A stretch of 64,000 nt of DNA, taken from assembly GCF_019734195.1 (NCBI RefSeq), contig NZ_JAASHM010000007.1:1-64000 (forward strand), written 5' to 3'. Under the pieces are notes generated by a model. It was not told the DNA's origin, ran no database searches, and saw only the letters and a program-made list of their open reading frames with translations. Each line of letters starts with the position of its first letter. The stretch's first letter is position 1. Made by a program: the position numbers and the translations under genes. Below, in pieces: positions 18,403-27,739 of the stretch. Source of the stretch: Clostridium sp. K13 (GTDB lineage Bacteria; Bacillota; Clostridia; Clostridiales; Clostridiaceae).

Positions 18403-19956
18403 TTAATTTAATCCTTCAAAATAGTTTTTTATAAGATCTTTTAAGCTTTGTGGTAAGTTGCTATTATTAGCTCCTTCTAAGGCACTATTACTATAATCAC
18501 CTATTACTTTATCGTAATCTACCTTTTCTCCACCTACATTAAGACCATTTTGACTTTCTATTTGCTGGGTATTTCCACCATCATTTTTATTTCCAGTAAG
18601 ATTCGAATCACTACCTTCATTTCTTCCTGGAATATATATTTGCTCTCCTGTAGAATTTTCTAAATCATTTTCTTTTCCTACAGTACTCCCAGTATTCCAG
18701 CCTGTTCCAGATCCAGAACCTGAGCCTGATCCATTACCTCCTGATCCACCTTGTCCTTGACCACCGCCTTGACCTTGACCTGCTCCCTGACCTGAACCTT
18801 GCCCTTGGCCCTGACCTTGTCCGTTACTTTGATTTTGGTTTTGACCATTGCTATTATTTACTGATTGTGTAATAGCTTCTGATAAACTTTGTGCATCTAA
18901 CTTTTGATCTAATACTGAATTTGCTGCATTTTCTAAAGCCTGTGCTAATTCCTCATCACTCATTTCTAAAGCAGCATACTTTAAACTTTCTGAAAGAGCA
19001 TTTAATTCTGCACTATTCATACTTGATAGCTTGTTTTGAAGCTCAGCTAATTCTTTATTAATAGCATCTTGATTTCCGTTTAATATAGCTTCTCCTAAAG
19101 GCTTACTTTCCTGCTTTTTCATAAGTTCATTTACTAATTTATTAACATCTTTTTTAGCACTTTCTTCTTTTTCTTTATTAAAATCTTTTAATAAATCCTT
19201 CTTTGCCTTTTCTAAGGCTTCCTTTGCCTTATCTGAAGTTAAGCTTTCCTTTTTATCTTCTAATTTTTTCTCTAAACGTTCTAAAGTCTTATTTACTTCA
19301 GATTTCTTTTCACTTTCCTTTAATTCTTTTTTTGCATCTTCTAAAATCTTTTTAAGCTCTTCCTTTTCTTCTTCACTTAAATCCTCTGATTTTTTTATCT
19401 CTTCTTTTTCCTTTTCAACCTTTTCTATTACTGTCTTTTGATATTTATCAAAGTCTCTTATTTTTTGAGCTTCTTTTCTTGCATTACTTGGTACAAACAT
19501 TACTAAAATACACATAAATACAAGTGCTAAAACTAATAACATCTGCTTTTTATCAATATGAATTTTTAAATTCTTTTTTATATCAAAACCTTTAATATAT
19601 TCAACTGTATCCTTCTTTTGGGCCATTGATATATTATCATCAGAATTTATAAGCTCTAATGATGTGATAAGTCTTTCATCTAACCCCTTAGAATCTACTA
19701 TTAATGCAACCTTATCTTTTTTAGGTGCTTTAACAAATCCATATATTAATATAATTATTAATCCTATAACTAATATCCCAAGAGAAATTTCTAAAACATA
19801 AGGAATTGGTACAAAAAGCGAAATTAATAGCAAACTAAAGATTAAGCATAGTAGAAGCTTTAACCCTACTATGCTTAAATTTAATAAGAAGTTTGCTTTA
19901 ATTCTTTTAGATGCCTTATTTAAAAAATCTAAAATAGCTCTATCTAAAGAATTCAT
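18403..19956 (-). CDS. Membrane protein with coiled coil and Gln/Gly-rich region
   Basis: 517 residues. Two N-terminal helices (about 25-75) and a third (about 133-153) are followed by a long Glu/Lys coiled coil (about 155-280), a helical segment, and a striking low-complexity stretch of GQGQGQG, GGSGG and GSGSGS repeats around 370-420. It ends in a conserved-looking tail (YDKVIGDY, NLPQSLKDLIKNYF) of the kind found in coiled-coil proteins of Firmicute MoxR clusters. The 12-base gap to MoxR supports co-expression. It may be a scaffold for the VWA/MoxR complex; the role is inferred from context only. Confidence 0.75.
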   Translation of the reverse strand: MNSLDRAILDFLNKASKRIKANFLLNLSIVGLKLLLCLIFSLLLISLFVPIPYVLEISLGILVIGLIIILIYGFVKAPKKDKVALIVDSKGLDERLITSLELINSDDNISMAQKKDTVEYIKGFDIKKNLKIHIDKKQMLLVLALVFMCILVMFVPSNARKEAQKIRDFDKYQKTVIEKVEKEKEEIKKSEDLSEEEKEELKKILEDAKKELKESEKKSEVNKTLERLEKKLEDKKESLTSDKAKEALEKAKKDLLKDFNKEKEESAKKDVNKLVNELMKKQESKPLGEAILNGNQDAINKELAELQNKLSSMNSAELNALSESLKYAALEMSDEELAQALENAANSVLDQKLDAQSLSEAITQSVNNSNGQNQNQSNGQGQGQGQGSGQGAGQGQGGGQGQGGSGGNGSGSGSGSGTGWNTGSTVGKENDLENSTGEQIYIPGRNEGSDSNLTGNKNDGGNTQQIESQNGLNVGGEKVDYDKVIGDYSNSALEGANNSNLPQSLKDLIKNYFEGLN

Positions 19957-19960
19957 CTTC

Positions 19961-20845
19961 CTACTCCTTTACTTTTTTAGATTTAACTTTAATCTTTTTA
20001 TTTAATGGATTAAGTTTAGTTGCTGCTAAATATATAAATATTGCTGAAAGAATTAATTGTATAACTATTGAAATATATTCTGAATGCATACTTATTCCAA
20101 ACTCTGAAAACATACTATTAAATTGCCCACCTAAACCAACTTGATTTAAAAGCAAACTAGCAAATCCAACAATTGGACTTATATAAACTATAGGTGATGC
20201 CTTAGGCATAGTTGATGTAATATTCCCACTAATACTCATTTGATAAATAGTAACCATAAGTATTACCCAGGTAATAGCTACTATACCTGCATAAATAAAT
20301 AATACTAATCCATAAGTAAGGGCTGTTGCTACTTTTGATGTTTTTATATATGTTGATACAAAAACACCTATTGAGCTTACAAATATAGTGTTAACAATAA
20401 AAAATACTATAAGCCCAAATATATTACTCATTTTAATTCCACCAATTAAAGCTCCAATTGCATAAAGAGGGATTGTTGCAATTATAAGAATAATTACTCT
20501 AAGTGATGAAGCAGAAACTTTTCCTATTATTATTTGAAATGGAGTTAATTTTGAGGATAATAATATATCTAAAGTTTGTTTTTCCCTCTCTGAGCATATT
20601 GCTGTTGATGTTAATGCTGGAACTATAAAAAATAGTAATACAGCTTGCCCTATTGCCATTACAACATAAAATATAGTTGATGACTCTAGATATAATCCAT
20701 TAGAAAAAACTTGTGAATTTACTGAAGCATAATAAATCATTACCGCTACTGATAATGCTGCTATATATGCAAATATCATTAATGTAAACTTAATACTTCT
20801 AACAGCTATTTTACTTTCATTTCTTAAAACTGGATTCACTCTCAT
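19961..20845 (-). CDS. ABC-2 type transporter permease
   Basis: 294 residues with six hydrophobic helices and a charged C-terminal KKIKVKSKKVKE tail. The segment STAICSEREKQTLDILLSSK after TM2 is the hallmark coupling loop of ABC-2 permeases (NatB/GldF style). It follows the ATPase gene by two bases, so the two form one exporter. The cargo is unknown. Confidence 0.88.
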   Translation of the reverse strand: MRVNPVLRNESKIAVRSIKFTLMIFAYIAALSVAVMIYYASVNSQVFSNGLYLESSTIFYVVMAIGQAVLLFFIVPALTSTAICSEREKQTLDILLSSKLTPFQIIIGKVSASSLRVIILIIATIPLYAIGALIGGIKMSNIFGLIVFFIVNTIFVSSIGVFVSTYIKTSKVATALTYGLVLFIYAGIVAITWVILMVTIYQMSISGNITSTMPKASPIVYISPIVGFASLLLNQVGLGGQFNSMFSEFGISMHSEYISIVIQLILSAIFIYLAATKLNPLNKKIKVKSKKVKE

Positions 20846-20847
20846 TT

Positions 20848-21783
20848 TTACGCCTCCTCTTCATCACTATCTGCTGTAATTTGAATAAATACATCTTCTA
20901 AATTACCAACTGCTCTGCTGTAATTTATTATTGGAATATCTTTTACTACTAAACATTTTAAAAGATTGCATATATCTTCGTCATTTCCTATTACACTAGC
21001 TGTAATTTTCTTACCATCAATTTTTATATTATCTACATATGGTAATTCTTTAAGAAGCTTTATTGCCTCTTCTTCTTTATCTAATACTGTAAATACTATA
21101 GGTGATGCCCCTGCAGCTCTTGTCATTATTTCTTCTACAGTACCTTGGCATACAACCACTCCATTTTTTACTATACCTATATTAGTACATACTTCTCCAA
21201 GCTCAGGTAATATATGAGAAGAAACTATTATTGTCTTACCCATTTCTTTTAGGTTTCTTAGTATCCCCTTCATTTCATATCTAGCTCTTGGGTCCATTCC
21301 TGAAGCTGGTTCATCTAATATTAAAAGATCTGGATTATGAACAAGGCATCTAGCTAAACATAATCTTTGTTTCATACCTCTTGATAATCCATCAACATAT
21401 GCGTCATACTTATCTTCTAAATTAACTAATCTAAGTAAATCCATAGATAATTCTCTAGCTTCTTTTCCTACAATTCCATATATTGAAGCATAAAACTCTA
21501 AATATTCAATTGCCTTTAAGTTATCATACACACCAAAGAAGTCTGGCATATATCCAATTTTATCTTTTAGGGCTCTATTATTTTTTATTGCATCTATTCC
21601 ATCTACATAAACTTCTCCACTATCTGGAGATAAAAGTCCAGATATAATTTTCATAGTTGTACTTTTTCCAGCACCATTTGGACCTATAAAACCAAATATT
21701 TCACCTTTTTTAATTTCTAAATTTAATCCCTTTACAGCTTTAAAGCTTCCATATGATTTTTCAAGATTTTTTATAACTAGCAT
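20848..21783 (-). CDS. ABC transporter ATP-binding protein
   Basis: 311 residues. Walker A GPNGAGKST starts at residue 34, the signature LSRGMKQR is present, Walker B is LLILDEPASGMDP, and the H-loop lies in SSHILPE. A C-terminal regulatory extension (about 215-311) follows, as in NatA/GldA-type exporters. It overlaps the stop of the secreted membrane protein by one base. It energises the permease at 19961-20845. Confidence 0.93.
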   Translation of the reverse strand: MLVIKNLEKSYGSFKAVKGLNLEIKKGEIFGFIGPNGAGKSTTMKIISGLLSPDSGEVYVDGIDAIKNNRALKDKIGYMPDFFGVYDNLKAIEYLEFYASIYGIVGKEARELSMDLLRLVNLEDKYDAYVDGLSRGMKQRLCLARCLVHNPDLLILDEPASGMDPRARYEMKGILRNLKEMGKTIIVSSHILPELGEVCTNIGIVKNGVVVCQGTVEEIMTRAAGASPIVFTVLDKEEEAIKLLKELPYVDNIKIDGKKITASVIGNDEDICNLLKCLVVKDIPIINYSRAVGNLEDVFIQITADSDEEEA

Positions 21784-24176
21784 TACTTCTCCACCCCTTT
21801 TATACTTATTTGAGGAGCTGCGGTCTCTTTCTCATTATTAGCAACGACTTTGATTTTTATTATATTATTTGAGCTATAGCTTCCATCATTTATTACTTTA
21901 TAGCTTCCTGATGACAAGCTAAATTTTTCATATTGGTTAGTATTATAATTGTAAATATAATACTCTCCATCAATTCCAGCTTGATATCCCCATCTATTAG
22001 TAAATACATTAATATTTATTTCTTTTACATCCACATTACTATCAATTTCATAATCTAAAATAACTTCTCCGTTACCATTAATGTAGCCCTCATAATAATC
22101 AAAATATACAGCTGAATCTATATGATTTACCTTGTATTTAAAGTAACCTTCTGGGAAATTAAGGTTTCCATTTTCATCCTTAAAATCTATATTTGCATCT
22201 TGTATTACTGCTGTTAAGTCATAAGTTGAAATTGATTTACTTTCTAACTTTAAGCTATAATCTATTGGTAAATTTGTAATAGCAATAATCTTTGTTGTAG
22301 TTCCTACATAATTATTAGTTCCTAATACTCTTAATAAAGAAGCATATCTTTCTACATTTTTAAATTTCGGATTATTTGAATCTATTTCATCATTCCATCT
22401 TGATTCATAATATTCACTAGTTAAACTTTCAGCATAACTATAAATACCAAAAGAGTTTTTAGAAACTAAATCAGTAATTGAAATTTCCTCACCTTTACTT
22501 ACTGTTCCTATCTCCCAGACACTTTGCCCTGAAACTATTATTAACTTTTTAATATCTGCATCTAAATTATTTTTAATAGTACCTTCTAATTTTCCATTTT
22601 TAATTTTCAAAGTATTTTCTATTTTAGGCATTACTATTTCTTTACCTGAAACTTTAAATTTGTTCATTTCAGATACATTATTATTAGCTACTGTAAAATA
22701 AGAATTATTATTTGTATATGTTGTTTTAACTCTTAAATTTTTAGATTTACTTTCTGTATCTCCATAATAGTAATAATTATCATCTATATACTTTATTTCT
22801 AAATTTTCTTCTTTTTCTACTTTAATATTACCTTTATTTTTGCTTGCAATACCAATATATCCATTTATTTGACCTTTTCCTTCTTCATCAGTAGTTATAA
22901 TATTAATATTGTTTACTACAACATCTTTAATTTTCATTTTACTTCCTAATAAATAAATTACTACTGTAAATACAATTGCAGTTAATGGTATAACTATCCA
23001 TGTTAAATCTCTTCTTTTCATTTTTTTAAGTATAAGATATAAAACTATCCCAACTAAAATTGCATAAACTCCAAGTATTATACCTAATGTTACTGTACTT
23101 AACATTTTTTCAACTGGAATACTTGTTAATATATTGCTTATTTCGTAACTATCTTGGGAATATCCACCATTATAGTTTTGTTCATAAATTTTATCAAAAG
23201 TTCCTATTAACATATTTTGTAGCATAAGAGCTGAATCACTACTTGAAATAAATGGTTCTAAACCTAAATCAAATGCAGTTACTAATATTTTTCCTGCACC
23301 TCTATTTAAAGAATATACTAAATTATTTCCATTACTATTATTAGCAACTGTTGCTCCTTCAAAGTTTATTTGTGATAATATTAAATTTAAGTTTTCTGAA
23401 ACAGTTACAACACTCTTTTCAGTAGTACCACTTGAAGAAATATTTAAAAAACCTTTATTTATATTATTAATTGTTTTACTTTCATTAGCACCTGCACCTA
23501 TTAATAATGTTCCACCTTCATTAACCCAATTGTTTAACGCACTGTAATGTTCTTCTTTTAAATTTGCTGTGTTATAGTTATTAATTACTATTAAATCTAA
23601 TCCAGCTATATTTAGTCCATTTTCACTTAATAAATTTTCATTTAATTTAACTAAGCTCATTTTTCCTACATTTGAGTGTGTAGAATCTGAAAATGTTATA
23701 TCTCCTAGATATCCTAACGCTGTAGCATCATCTGTTAATACTCCTGTAAATGCATTTCCCTCTGAAATTCTACCTGAAGAAATTAATAATGTTTTTTCAT
23801 ATAGAACTTTATTATTCTCTACTATACAGACAGTTCCATTAGTTGAGTTTTCCATAAACTTTACTGGTATTGTAATGTTTATATTTTCTCCTGCCGTTGC
23901 CGTAACTTCTTTTGAATATGAGTCATATCCACCAAAATTATCACTTGCAACTCTAACTTCTATTTCTCCATTAAAATCTTTTTCTAAGTTTTTAACTTCA
24001 ATATTAACTGGCATATATTTTTGAGCTCTATACTTCCCATCTATACCATAATTTATTGTTACATCATACTTAGTCTCATTTTTGCTTGCACTTACTTTTA
24101 TATTTGGCATAACTAAGCTAAATATAAAAATACATAAAATAACACTAAATATTTTTTTATTTATTGTTTTTTTCAT
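21783..24176 (-). CDS. Secreted/membrane protein with GATase-like region, first gene of the MoxR/ABC operon
   Basis: 797 residues. A signal peptide (1-30) is followed by a beta-rich extracytoplasmic domain, then a segment with GGTLLIGAGAN (about 220-235) resembling the inactive glutamine-amidotransferase-like domains seen in VWA and Gld proteins. Two membrane helices (about 362-385 and 392-410) follow, then a long beta-rich C-terminal half, probably outside the cell. GldG-like proteins associated with ABC-2 exporters share this plan, but identity is too low to assign. Start ATG after GGGGGAGTAATA. It heads the eight-gene operon. Confidence 0.75.
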   Translation of the reverse strand: MKKTINKKIFSVILCIFIFSLVMPNIKVSASKNETKYDVTINYGIDGKYRAQKYMPVNIEVKNLEKDFNGEIEVRVASDNFGGYDSYSKEVTATAGENINITIPVKFMENSTNGTVCIVENNKVLYEKTLLISSGRISEGNAFTGVLTDDATALGYLGDITFSDSTHSNVGKMSLVKLNENLLSENGLNIAGLDLIVINNYNTANLKEEHYSALNNWVNEGGTLLIGAGANESKTINNINKGFLNISSSGTTEKSVVTVSENLNLILSQINFEGATVANNSNGNNLVYSLNRGAGKILVTAFDLGLEPFISSSDSALMLQNMLIGTFDKIYEQNYNGGYSQDSYEISNILTSIPVEKMLSTVTLGIILGVYAILVGIVLYLILKKMKRRDLTWIVIPLTAIVFTVVIYLLGSKMKIKDVVVNNINIITTDEEGKGQINGYIGIASKNKGNIKVEKEENLEIKYIDDNYYYYGDTESKSKNLRVKTTYTNNNSYFTVANNNVSEMNKFKVSGKEIVMPKIENTLKIKNGKLEGTIKNNLDADIKKLIIVSGQSVWEIGTVSKGEEISITDLVSKNSFGIYSYAESLTSEYYESRWNDEIDSNNPKFKNVERYASLLRVLGTNNYVGTTTKIIAITNLPIDYSLKLESKSISTYDLTAVIQDANIDFKDENGNLNFPEGYFKYKVNHIDSAVYFDYYEGYINGNGEVILDYEIDSNVDVKEININVFTNRWGYQAGIDGEYYIYNYNTNQYEKFSLSSGSYKVINDGSYSSNNIIKIKVVANNEKETAAPQISIKGVEK

Positions 24177-24346
24177 TATTACTCCCCCTATTTACAATAT
24201 TTTCCCTTTATTAGTATACTATCATATTTTAACCTATTTTTAATTAATCATCTTTTGTTTTCCATTAAGATTTTCTTAAAAATTCCTTAAATATTATTTT
24301 TTATAATATTTAATAGCTAGATTTTTATTTTTATTAATTTTATAGA

Positions 24347-24495
24347 AATAATTTAAAAGATTCTTTAAAGGATTTTTCTTTCGATGCAATAATAGATATA
24401 TGTACATATAATCAACAAGATATTAGAAATATATTGGATTCAGTTGGATAATTTAAAGACTACATATTTATTAGTTCATCTTCTGTTTATCCAGT
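24347..24495 (+). pseudogene. NAD-dependent epimerase remnant
   Basis: Plus-strand translation gives LKDFSFDAIIDICTYNQQDI, then NILDSVG-stop-FKDYIFISSSSVYP. This matches the central part of extended SDR/NAD-dependent epimerases (the D-x-C-x-Y strand and the ISSSSVY active-site strand). Both ends are missing and a TAA interrupts it. Confidence 0.75.
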
Positions 24496-24657
24496 TATTG
24501 AAAAAATATTAGAGAAGCATCCAACTAATTTTGAAGGTGATTTTTCTAATAAGTAGCTAATTAATATTCCTGTTCCAGTACCTATATCTAAAACTTTTGA
24601 ATTCTCTTTTATTTCTAATAAAGCAGCCCATACTAGATCTTTTGTCTTTTCATTCAT
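24487..24657 (-). pseudogene. Class I SAM methyltransferase remnant
   Basis: A strong ribosome site (GGGAGGGG) and ATG at 24657 open a frame with VLDIGTGTGILISYLLE, the SAM-binding motif I of a class I methyltransferase. After about 37 codons it runs into unrelated sequence and stops at 57 residues, where a whole domain of about 200 is expected. Its end abuts the epimerase remnant, marking a deletion junction near 24,490-24,540. Confidence 0.75.
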
Positions 24658-24694
24658 TATAAAACCCCTCCCGTAATTTAAATATAAAAAATAA

Positions 24695-24722
24695 AAGGTA
24701 TAGCAAAGAAATGCTATACCTT
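24695..24722 (-). terminator. Hairpin terminator upstream of the methyltransferase remnant
   Basis: AAGGTATAGCA pairs exactly with TGCTATACCTT; on the minus strand a T-rich tract (TTTATTTTTTATATTT) follows. It would stop minus-strand transcription coming from the tRNA-Cys side. Confidence 0.75.
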
Positions 24723-24852
24723 CGTGATATACATAAATAATTATTAATTTAAAATTATTTAAATATGTCTTCATGACATATTACTTTCAAATATGTTTAT
24801 AATTATCTATTACTATATGTTTCTCTCTTTTATAAACATATATATTTAAACA

Positions 24853-24886
24853 ACAAAAAAAGAGAATCCACTTATGAATCCTCTTT
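24853..24886 (-). terminator. Terminator after tRNA-Cys
   Basis: AAAGAGGATTC pairs with GGATTCTCTTT (two G-U pairs) and is followed on the minus strand by T7, about 30 bases past the tRNA 3' end. Confidence 0.8.
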
Positions 24887-24913
24887 AGTGTAGTACTTCG
24901 TACTAAATATAAT

Positions 24914-24988
<75 letters not shown>

Positions 24989-25099
24989 GTATATTTATAT
25001 TATATACATTTCTTTATAAAAAGTCCATACTTTTTTAAAATTAAAAATGACAAATTAATTAGTTTGTATCAAAATCATCAACTCACTTAACAAATAAAC

Positions 25100-25443
25100 T
25101 GCGAACTAAAGCTTAAGTCTGCAATTTAAGCCGAATTTTCCTAAAGTTAACGACTTCTGCTATAAATTTGTAGCAGGAGTCGTTAACTATAAATCGGGGA
25201 AATAAGAAAAACAGTGAAGAGAAAAAATGAAATATTAATTTGGAGGGAAGCATTGAAATTAAGCTGTAGAATTTAATAATTGATGTAGTAAAATTTGTGT
25301 TAAGAAGTTTTTACTGTTTGAAGCTTTAGCAAGTTTAAAAACTTTAGCAAATTTTACGGAATCAATTATATAAATTCAAAGCGAAAATTTCACCGCTTAC
25401 CGTAAAAGTAATATTCCATTTTTCATTCTCACTGTAGTTCGCA
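25100..25443. repeat. Candidate non-autonomous element with nested inverted ends
   Basis: The left end TGCGAACTA (25100-25108) is repeated inverted as TAGTTCGCA (25435-25443). Immediately inside the right end, 25410-25434 is an imperfect inverted copy of 25212-25236 (CAGTGA...AAATGAAATATT). A strong hairpin sits at 25146-25187. There is no coding capacity. It could be a MITE-like or structured intergenic element; copy number elsewhere is unknown. Confidence 0.4.
25146..25187. repeat. 17-bp stem hairpin, copy 1 of a repeated GTTAACGACT family
   Basis: GTTAACGACTTCTGCTA pairs with TAGCAGGAGTCGTTAAC around an 8-base loop, with one mismatch. The same outer arms recur at 45595-45634 in an unrelated intergenic region. 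Confidence 0.7.
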
Positions 25444-25493
25444 ATTTATTTCAAGTGTGTAGAATAAAGTTTTTATGCATACACCTTTAATTT

Positions 25494-26369
25494 TTAATCT
25501 AATCCGTTCATATCTATAAATGGACTAACATTATCACTGCTAACCTTTGGTAAAATACCATCCCATTTTTCTATATACATTTTCATTAAAATTTCATCAT
25601 TAAGATCCTCAGTTAAAACTCTATTAGCTTCCGCTTCACCTTGTGCTTTAATTATTTTAGCATCAGCTTCCCCTTGTGCTTCTACCTTTTTTCTTTCTGC
25701 TTCAATTTGTGCTTTTTGTGCTTCTATCTTTGCTGTTTCTAACTCTTGTTGTTTATTTATTCTTTCTTGTATAGCTTTAGCTGTTTCAGCATCTAATTCT
25801 ATTCTTGAGAAATTAACTGAATCTATTATTATTCCATACTCATTAAATTTTTCCTTTACATGAGCTAAAACATTTGAATTTAATTCAGATCTTTTTTCAC
25901 CATATATGTCTATAACTGAAAATGTAGAAGACACTTCTGATGCCCACGCTTTCATTTTACCTCTTATAAAATTATCCTCTATTTCCTTACCTGTTTGTCC
26001 CTTAAATCTTGTAAAAGTTTCTGGAAGTGTATCTACGTCAAAATGATAGCTAAACTCTAAATCAACATTTACTGTTTTTCCATCCGAAGTTGGTATCATA
26101 AATGAATCATCATCTAATGATCCTTCCTTTTTATCTCTTGAAAGATATGCCTGTTCTGTGGCAACTGAATATTGTGATACCTTTTGAAATGGTGAAACAA
26201 TTCTTAATCCTTGTGTTAATACATTATCTTGAATACCACCTCTTAGATTATATACAACACCTACATATCCTGGTTTTATTTTATGAGTTGATAATGCTAA
26301 TAATACTCCACCTACTATAATTACACCTGCAACTACTATTCCTCCAACAACTTTATTACCTTTTATCAA
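25494..26369 (-). CDS. SPFH/Band-7 (prohibitin-like) membrane protein
   Basis: 291 residues. One N-terminal membrane helix (about 8-26) is followed by an SPFH domain beginning IKPGYVGVVYN and a C-terminal helical Ala/Glu/Lys coiled coil (EAQKAQIEAERKKVEAQ, then QGEADAKIIKAQGEAEANRV), as in HflC, prohibitin and flotillin relatives. These oligomerise on the membrane and shape protease access or lipid domains. The only early start is TTG at 26369, directly after a TAA and without a recognisable ribosome site, which is odd for an otherwise intact gene. Confidence 0.85.
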   Translation of the reverse strand: MIKGNKVVGGIVVAGVIIVGGVLLALSTHKIKPGYVGVVYNLRGGIQDNVLTQGLRIVSPFQKVSQYSVATEQAYLSRDKKEGSLDDDSFMIPTSDGKTVNVDLEFSYHFDVDTLPETFTRFKGQTGKEIEDNFIRGKMKAWASEVSSTFSVIDIYGEKRSELNSNVLAHVKEKFNEYGIIIDSVNFSRIELDAETAKAIQERINKQQELETAKIEAQKAQIEAERKKVEAQGEADAKIIKAQGEAEANRVLTEDLNDEILMKMYIEKWDGILPKVSSDNVSPFIDMNGLD

Positions 26370-26516
26370 TTATAACTTTTTATTATTTTTTTAGCTTTAA
26401 TCCTTATTTTTATCCATTTTATCTATTTTAATTAAATAATTCTATACTTTAGTTAATATTTCTCATTTTTTCTTTATCTATCTAACATATTTAATATATA
26501 TTATTAATTTATATAA

Positions 26517-26538
26517 GAAAAAAGAGCCGTAACGGCTC
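26517..26538 (-). terminator. Terminator of the CsoR remnant
   Basis: GAGCCGT-AACGGCTC hairpin followed on the minus strand by T6. It outlived the gene it served. Confidence 0.85.
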
Positions 26539-26557
26539 CATATATTAATACAAAATT

Positions 26558-26696
26558 TTATCTTATAAATTTTTCTATTGCTAAATTTAAGTTATCTATA
26601 GCTTTTTTATCACCAGATTCTACTGCTTCAACTATACAAGTTTCAATATGTTTTTTTAAAATTGTTTTTCCAGCATTATTTAAGTTGTATATTAAT
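26558..26696 (-). pseudogene. CsoR-family metal-sensing repressor, C-terminal remnant
   Basis: Minus-strand codons read YNLNNAGKTILKKH-IETC-IVEAVESGDKKA and end NLAIEKFIR-stop. This is the second half of a CsoR/DUF156 repressor and retains the His-x3-Cys part of the copper site. An in-frame TAA precedes it and the first half, with the other Cys ligand and DNA-binding residues, is absent. No copper efflux gene is nearby. Confidence 0.8.
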
Positions 26697-26841
26697 TAAT
26701 TTTTAAATTATAACTAAATATATAAATTACCCACCGCCCTTATATTGCCATCAAAGATAATAACCGTAATAATTTTCCATTAATTTTAATATTTCTCCTC
26801 TTATTAATACTAAATAGTTTTTTATTTTCTAATAAATTCAT

Positions 26842-26879
26842 AAAAAAGGCATAAGAATGAATATTCTTATACCTTTTTA
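26842..26879 (-). terminator. Terminator of the TRIC-family gene
   Basis: AAAAAAGG-C-ATAAGAAT pairs with ATATTCTTAT-A-CCTTTTT, with T runs on the minus strand. Confidence 0.8.
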
Positions 26880-26896
26880 ATATCTTAATATTAGTC

Positions 26897-27505
26897 TTAA
26901 ACTCTTTCTTTATATACTACTGGTAAATTAATTGTTTTATAATAACCTACCATTCTAATAAGCACAATTATTACTAATGTTATTAACTGTGCTACCTCTA
27001 ATCCAATTACAGGATATACAAACCAAAGTATAGTAACACCTATAATTCCTGCAACACAATAAATATCATGCTTAAAAATTTGTGGTTTTCTATTAGTTAT
27101 TATATCTCTTAATACTCCACCACCAACACCAGTAATACTAGCTGCGAATATAAATAACATAAAATTATAATTGCTACCAATTGCTTTTACTGCTGCTGAT
27201 ATAAAAAAAGCAGCTAGTCCAATTGCATCAATGAATACAAATAAATTTTTATACTTTAAATTTCCCTTTAAGAATATAGCTAGTAAAGCTCCAGCAATAA
27301 TAAATGGAATCGTCACATAACTTGTAAAGAATACTGGTATACCTGAATTTGTAACGATATCCCTAAGTACTCCTCCCCCCATAGCTGTAATTATAGCTAT
27401 TATATATATTCCAAAAACATCAAACTCTTCTTCAATAGCTACTATTGCTCCTGATACGGCAAAAGCAAAAACACCGATATACTCTAAAATTGCAATATAG
27501 TCCAA
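26897..27505 (-). CDS. TRIC/YicG-family (UPF0126) membrane protein, probable glycine transporter
   Basis: 202 residues, seven hydrophobic helices in two repeats, each with the family motif GGGVLRD (around residues 43-49 and again near 127-133). Prokaryotic TRIC homologues are trimeric channels, and E. coli YicG has been assigned to glycine transport. Here a tandem glycine riboswitch precedes the gene, which supports glycine as the substrate. The start is TTG (27505) after AAGGGGGA. Confidence 0.9.
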   Translation of the reverse strand: MDYIAILEYIGVFAFAVSGAIVAIEEEFDVFGIYIIAIITAMGGGVLRDIVTNSGIPVFFTSYVTIPFIIAGALLAIFLKGNLKYKNLFVFIDAIGLAAFFISAAVKAIGSNYNFMLFIFAASITGVGGGVLRDIITNRKPQIFKHDIYCVAGIIGVTILWFVYPVIGLEVAQLITLVIIVLIRMVGYYKTINLPVVYKERV

Positions 27506-27555
27506 AAAAATCCCCCTTATTTAATAATACATAAAGACTAATTATTAAAATAATT

Positions 27556-27725
27556 GCGCCTCTGTCTTTTTACCTGAAAGATTCTCTTACTATATCTAAG
27601 ATTGCTTCGTCGGTGCCGTATATGGGCTTTCCAGAGTTTTCTCAAAATTTGGTCCTTTTGCCTGAGAGTTTGCCGCACTTTCCCCTTCGGCTCTGAATTT
27701 AAACAGTATCTCCCAAATTTCTCAA
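27556..27725 (-). promoter_or_regulatory. Tandem glycine riboswitch
   Basis: Two aptamers are visible on the minus strand. The first has CCGAAGGGG ... GCGGCAAACTCTCAGGCAAA and AGGACC; the second has GCACCGACGAAGCAATCTTA ... GAATCTTTCAGGTAAAAAGA followed by CAGAGG. Both CTCTCAGG/CTTTCAGG cores are hallmark gcvT-motif sequences. It starts about 15 bases after a good promoter and ends about 50 bases before the TRIC gene. A short reading frame across it is a coincidence. Confidence 0.95.
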
Positions 27726-27739
27726 CGAAATACTTGTAA

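Larger units (their letters stand above)
24989..25493. other. Gene-free region holding a repeat-like element
   Basis: 505 bases between tRNA-Cys and the SPFH gene. No open frame of note. Most of it is the inverted-repeat-bounded element at 25100-25443 described separately. Confidence 0.6.
26370..26896. other. Gene-poor gap with decayed sequence
   Basis: 527 bases holding only the CsoR remnant and its terminator plus the terminator of the TRIC gene. Positions 26700-26840 are AT-rich with a short GC-richer patch (CCCACCGCCC at about 26731) in which I recognise nothing. Confidence 0.6.

Noticed and set aside
18700..18850. Repetitive sequence that at first looks like a tandem array
   Set aside because: It is the coding sequence of the Gln/Gly-rich stretch of the coiled-coil membrane protein; units are irregular and there are no spacers, so it is not CRISPR.
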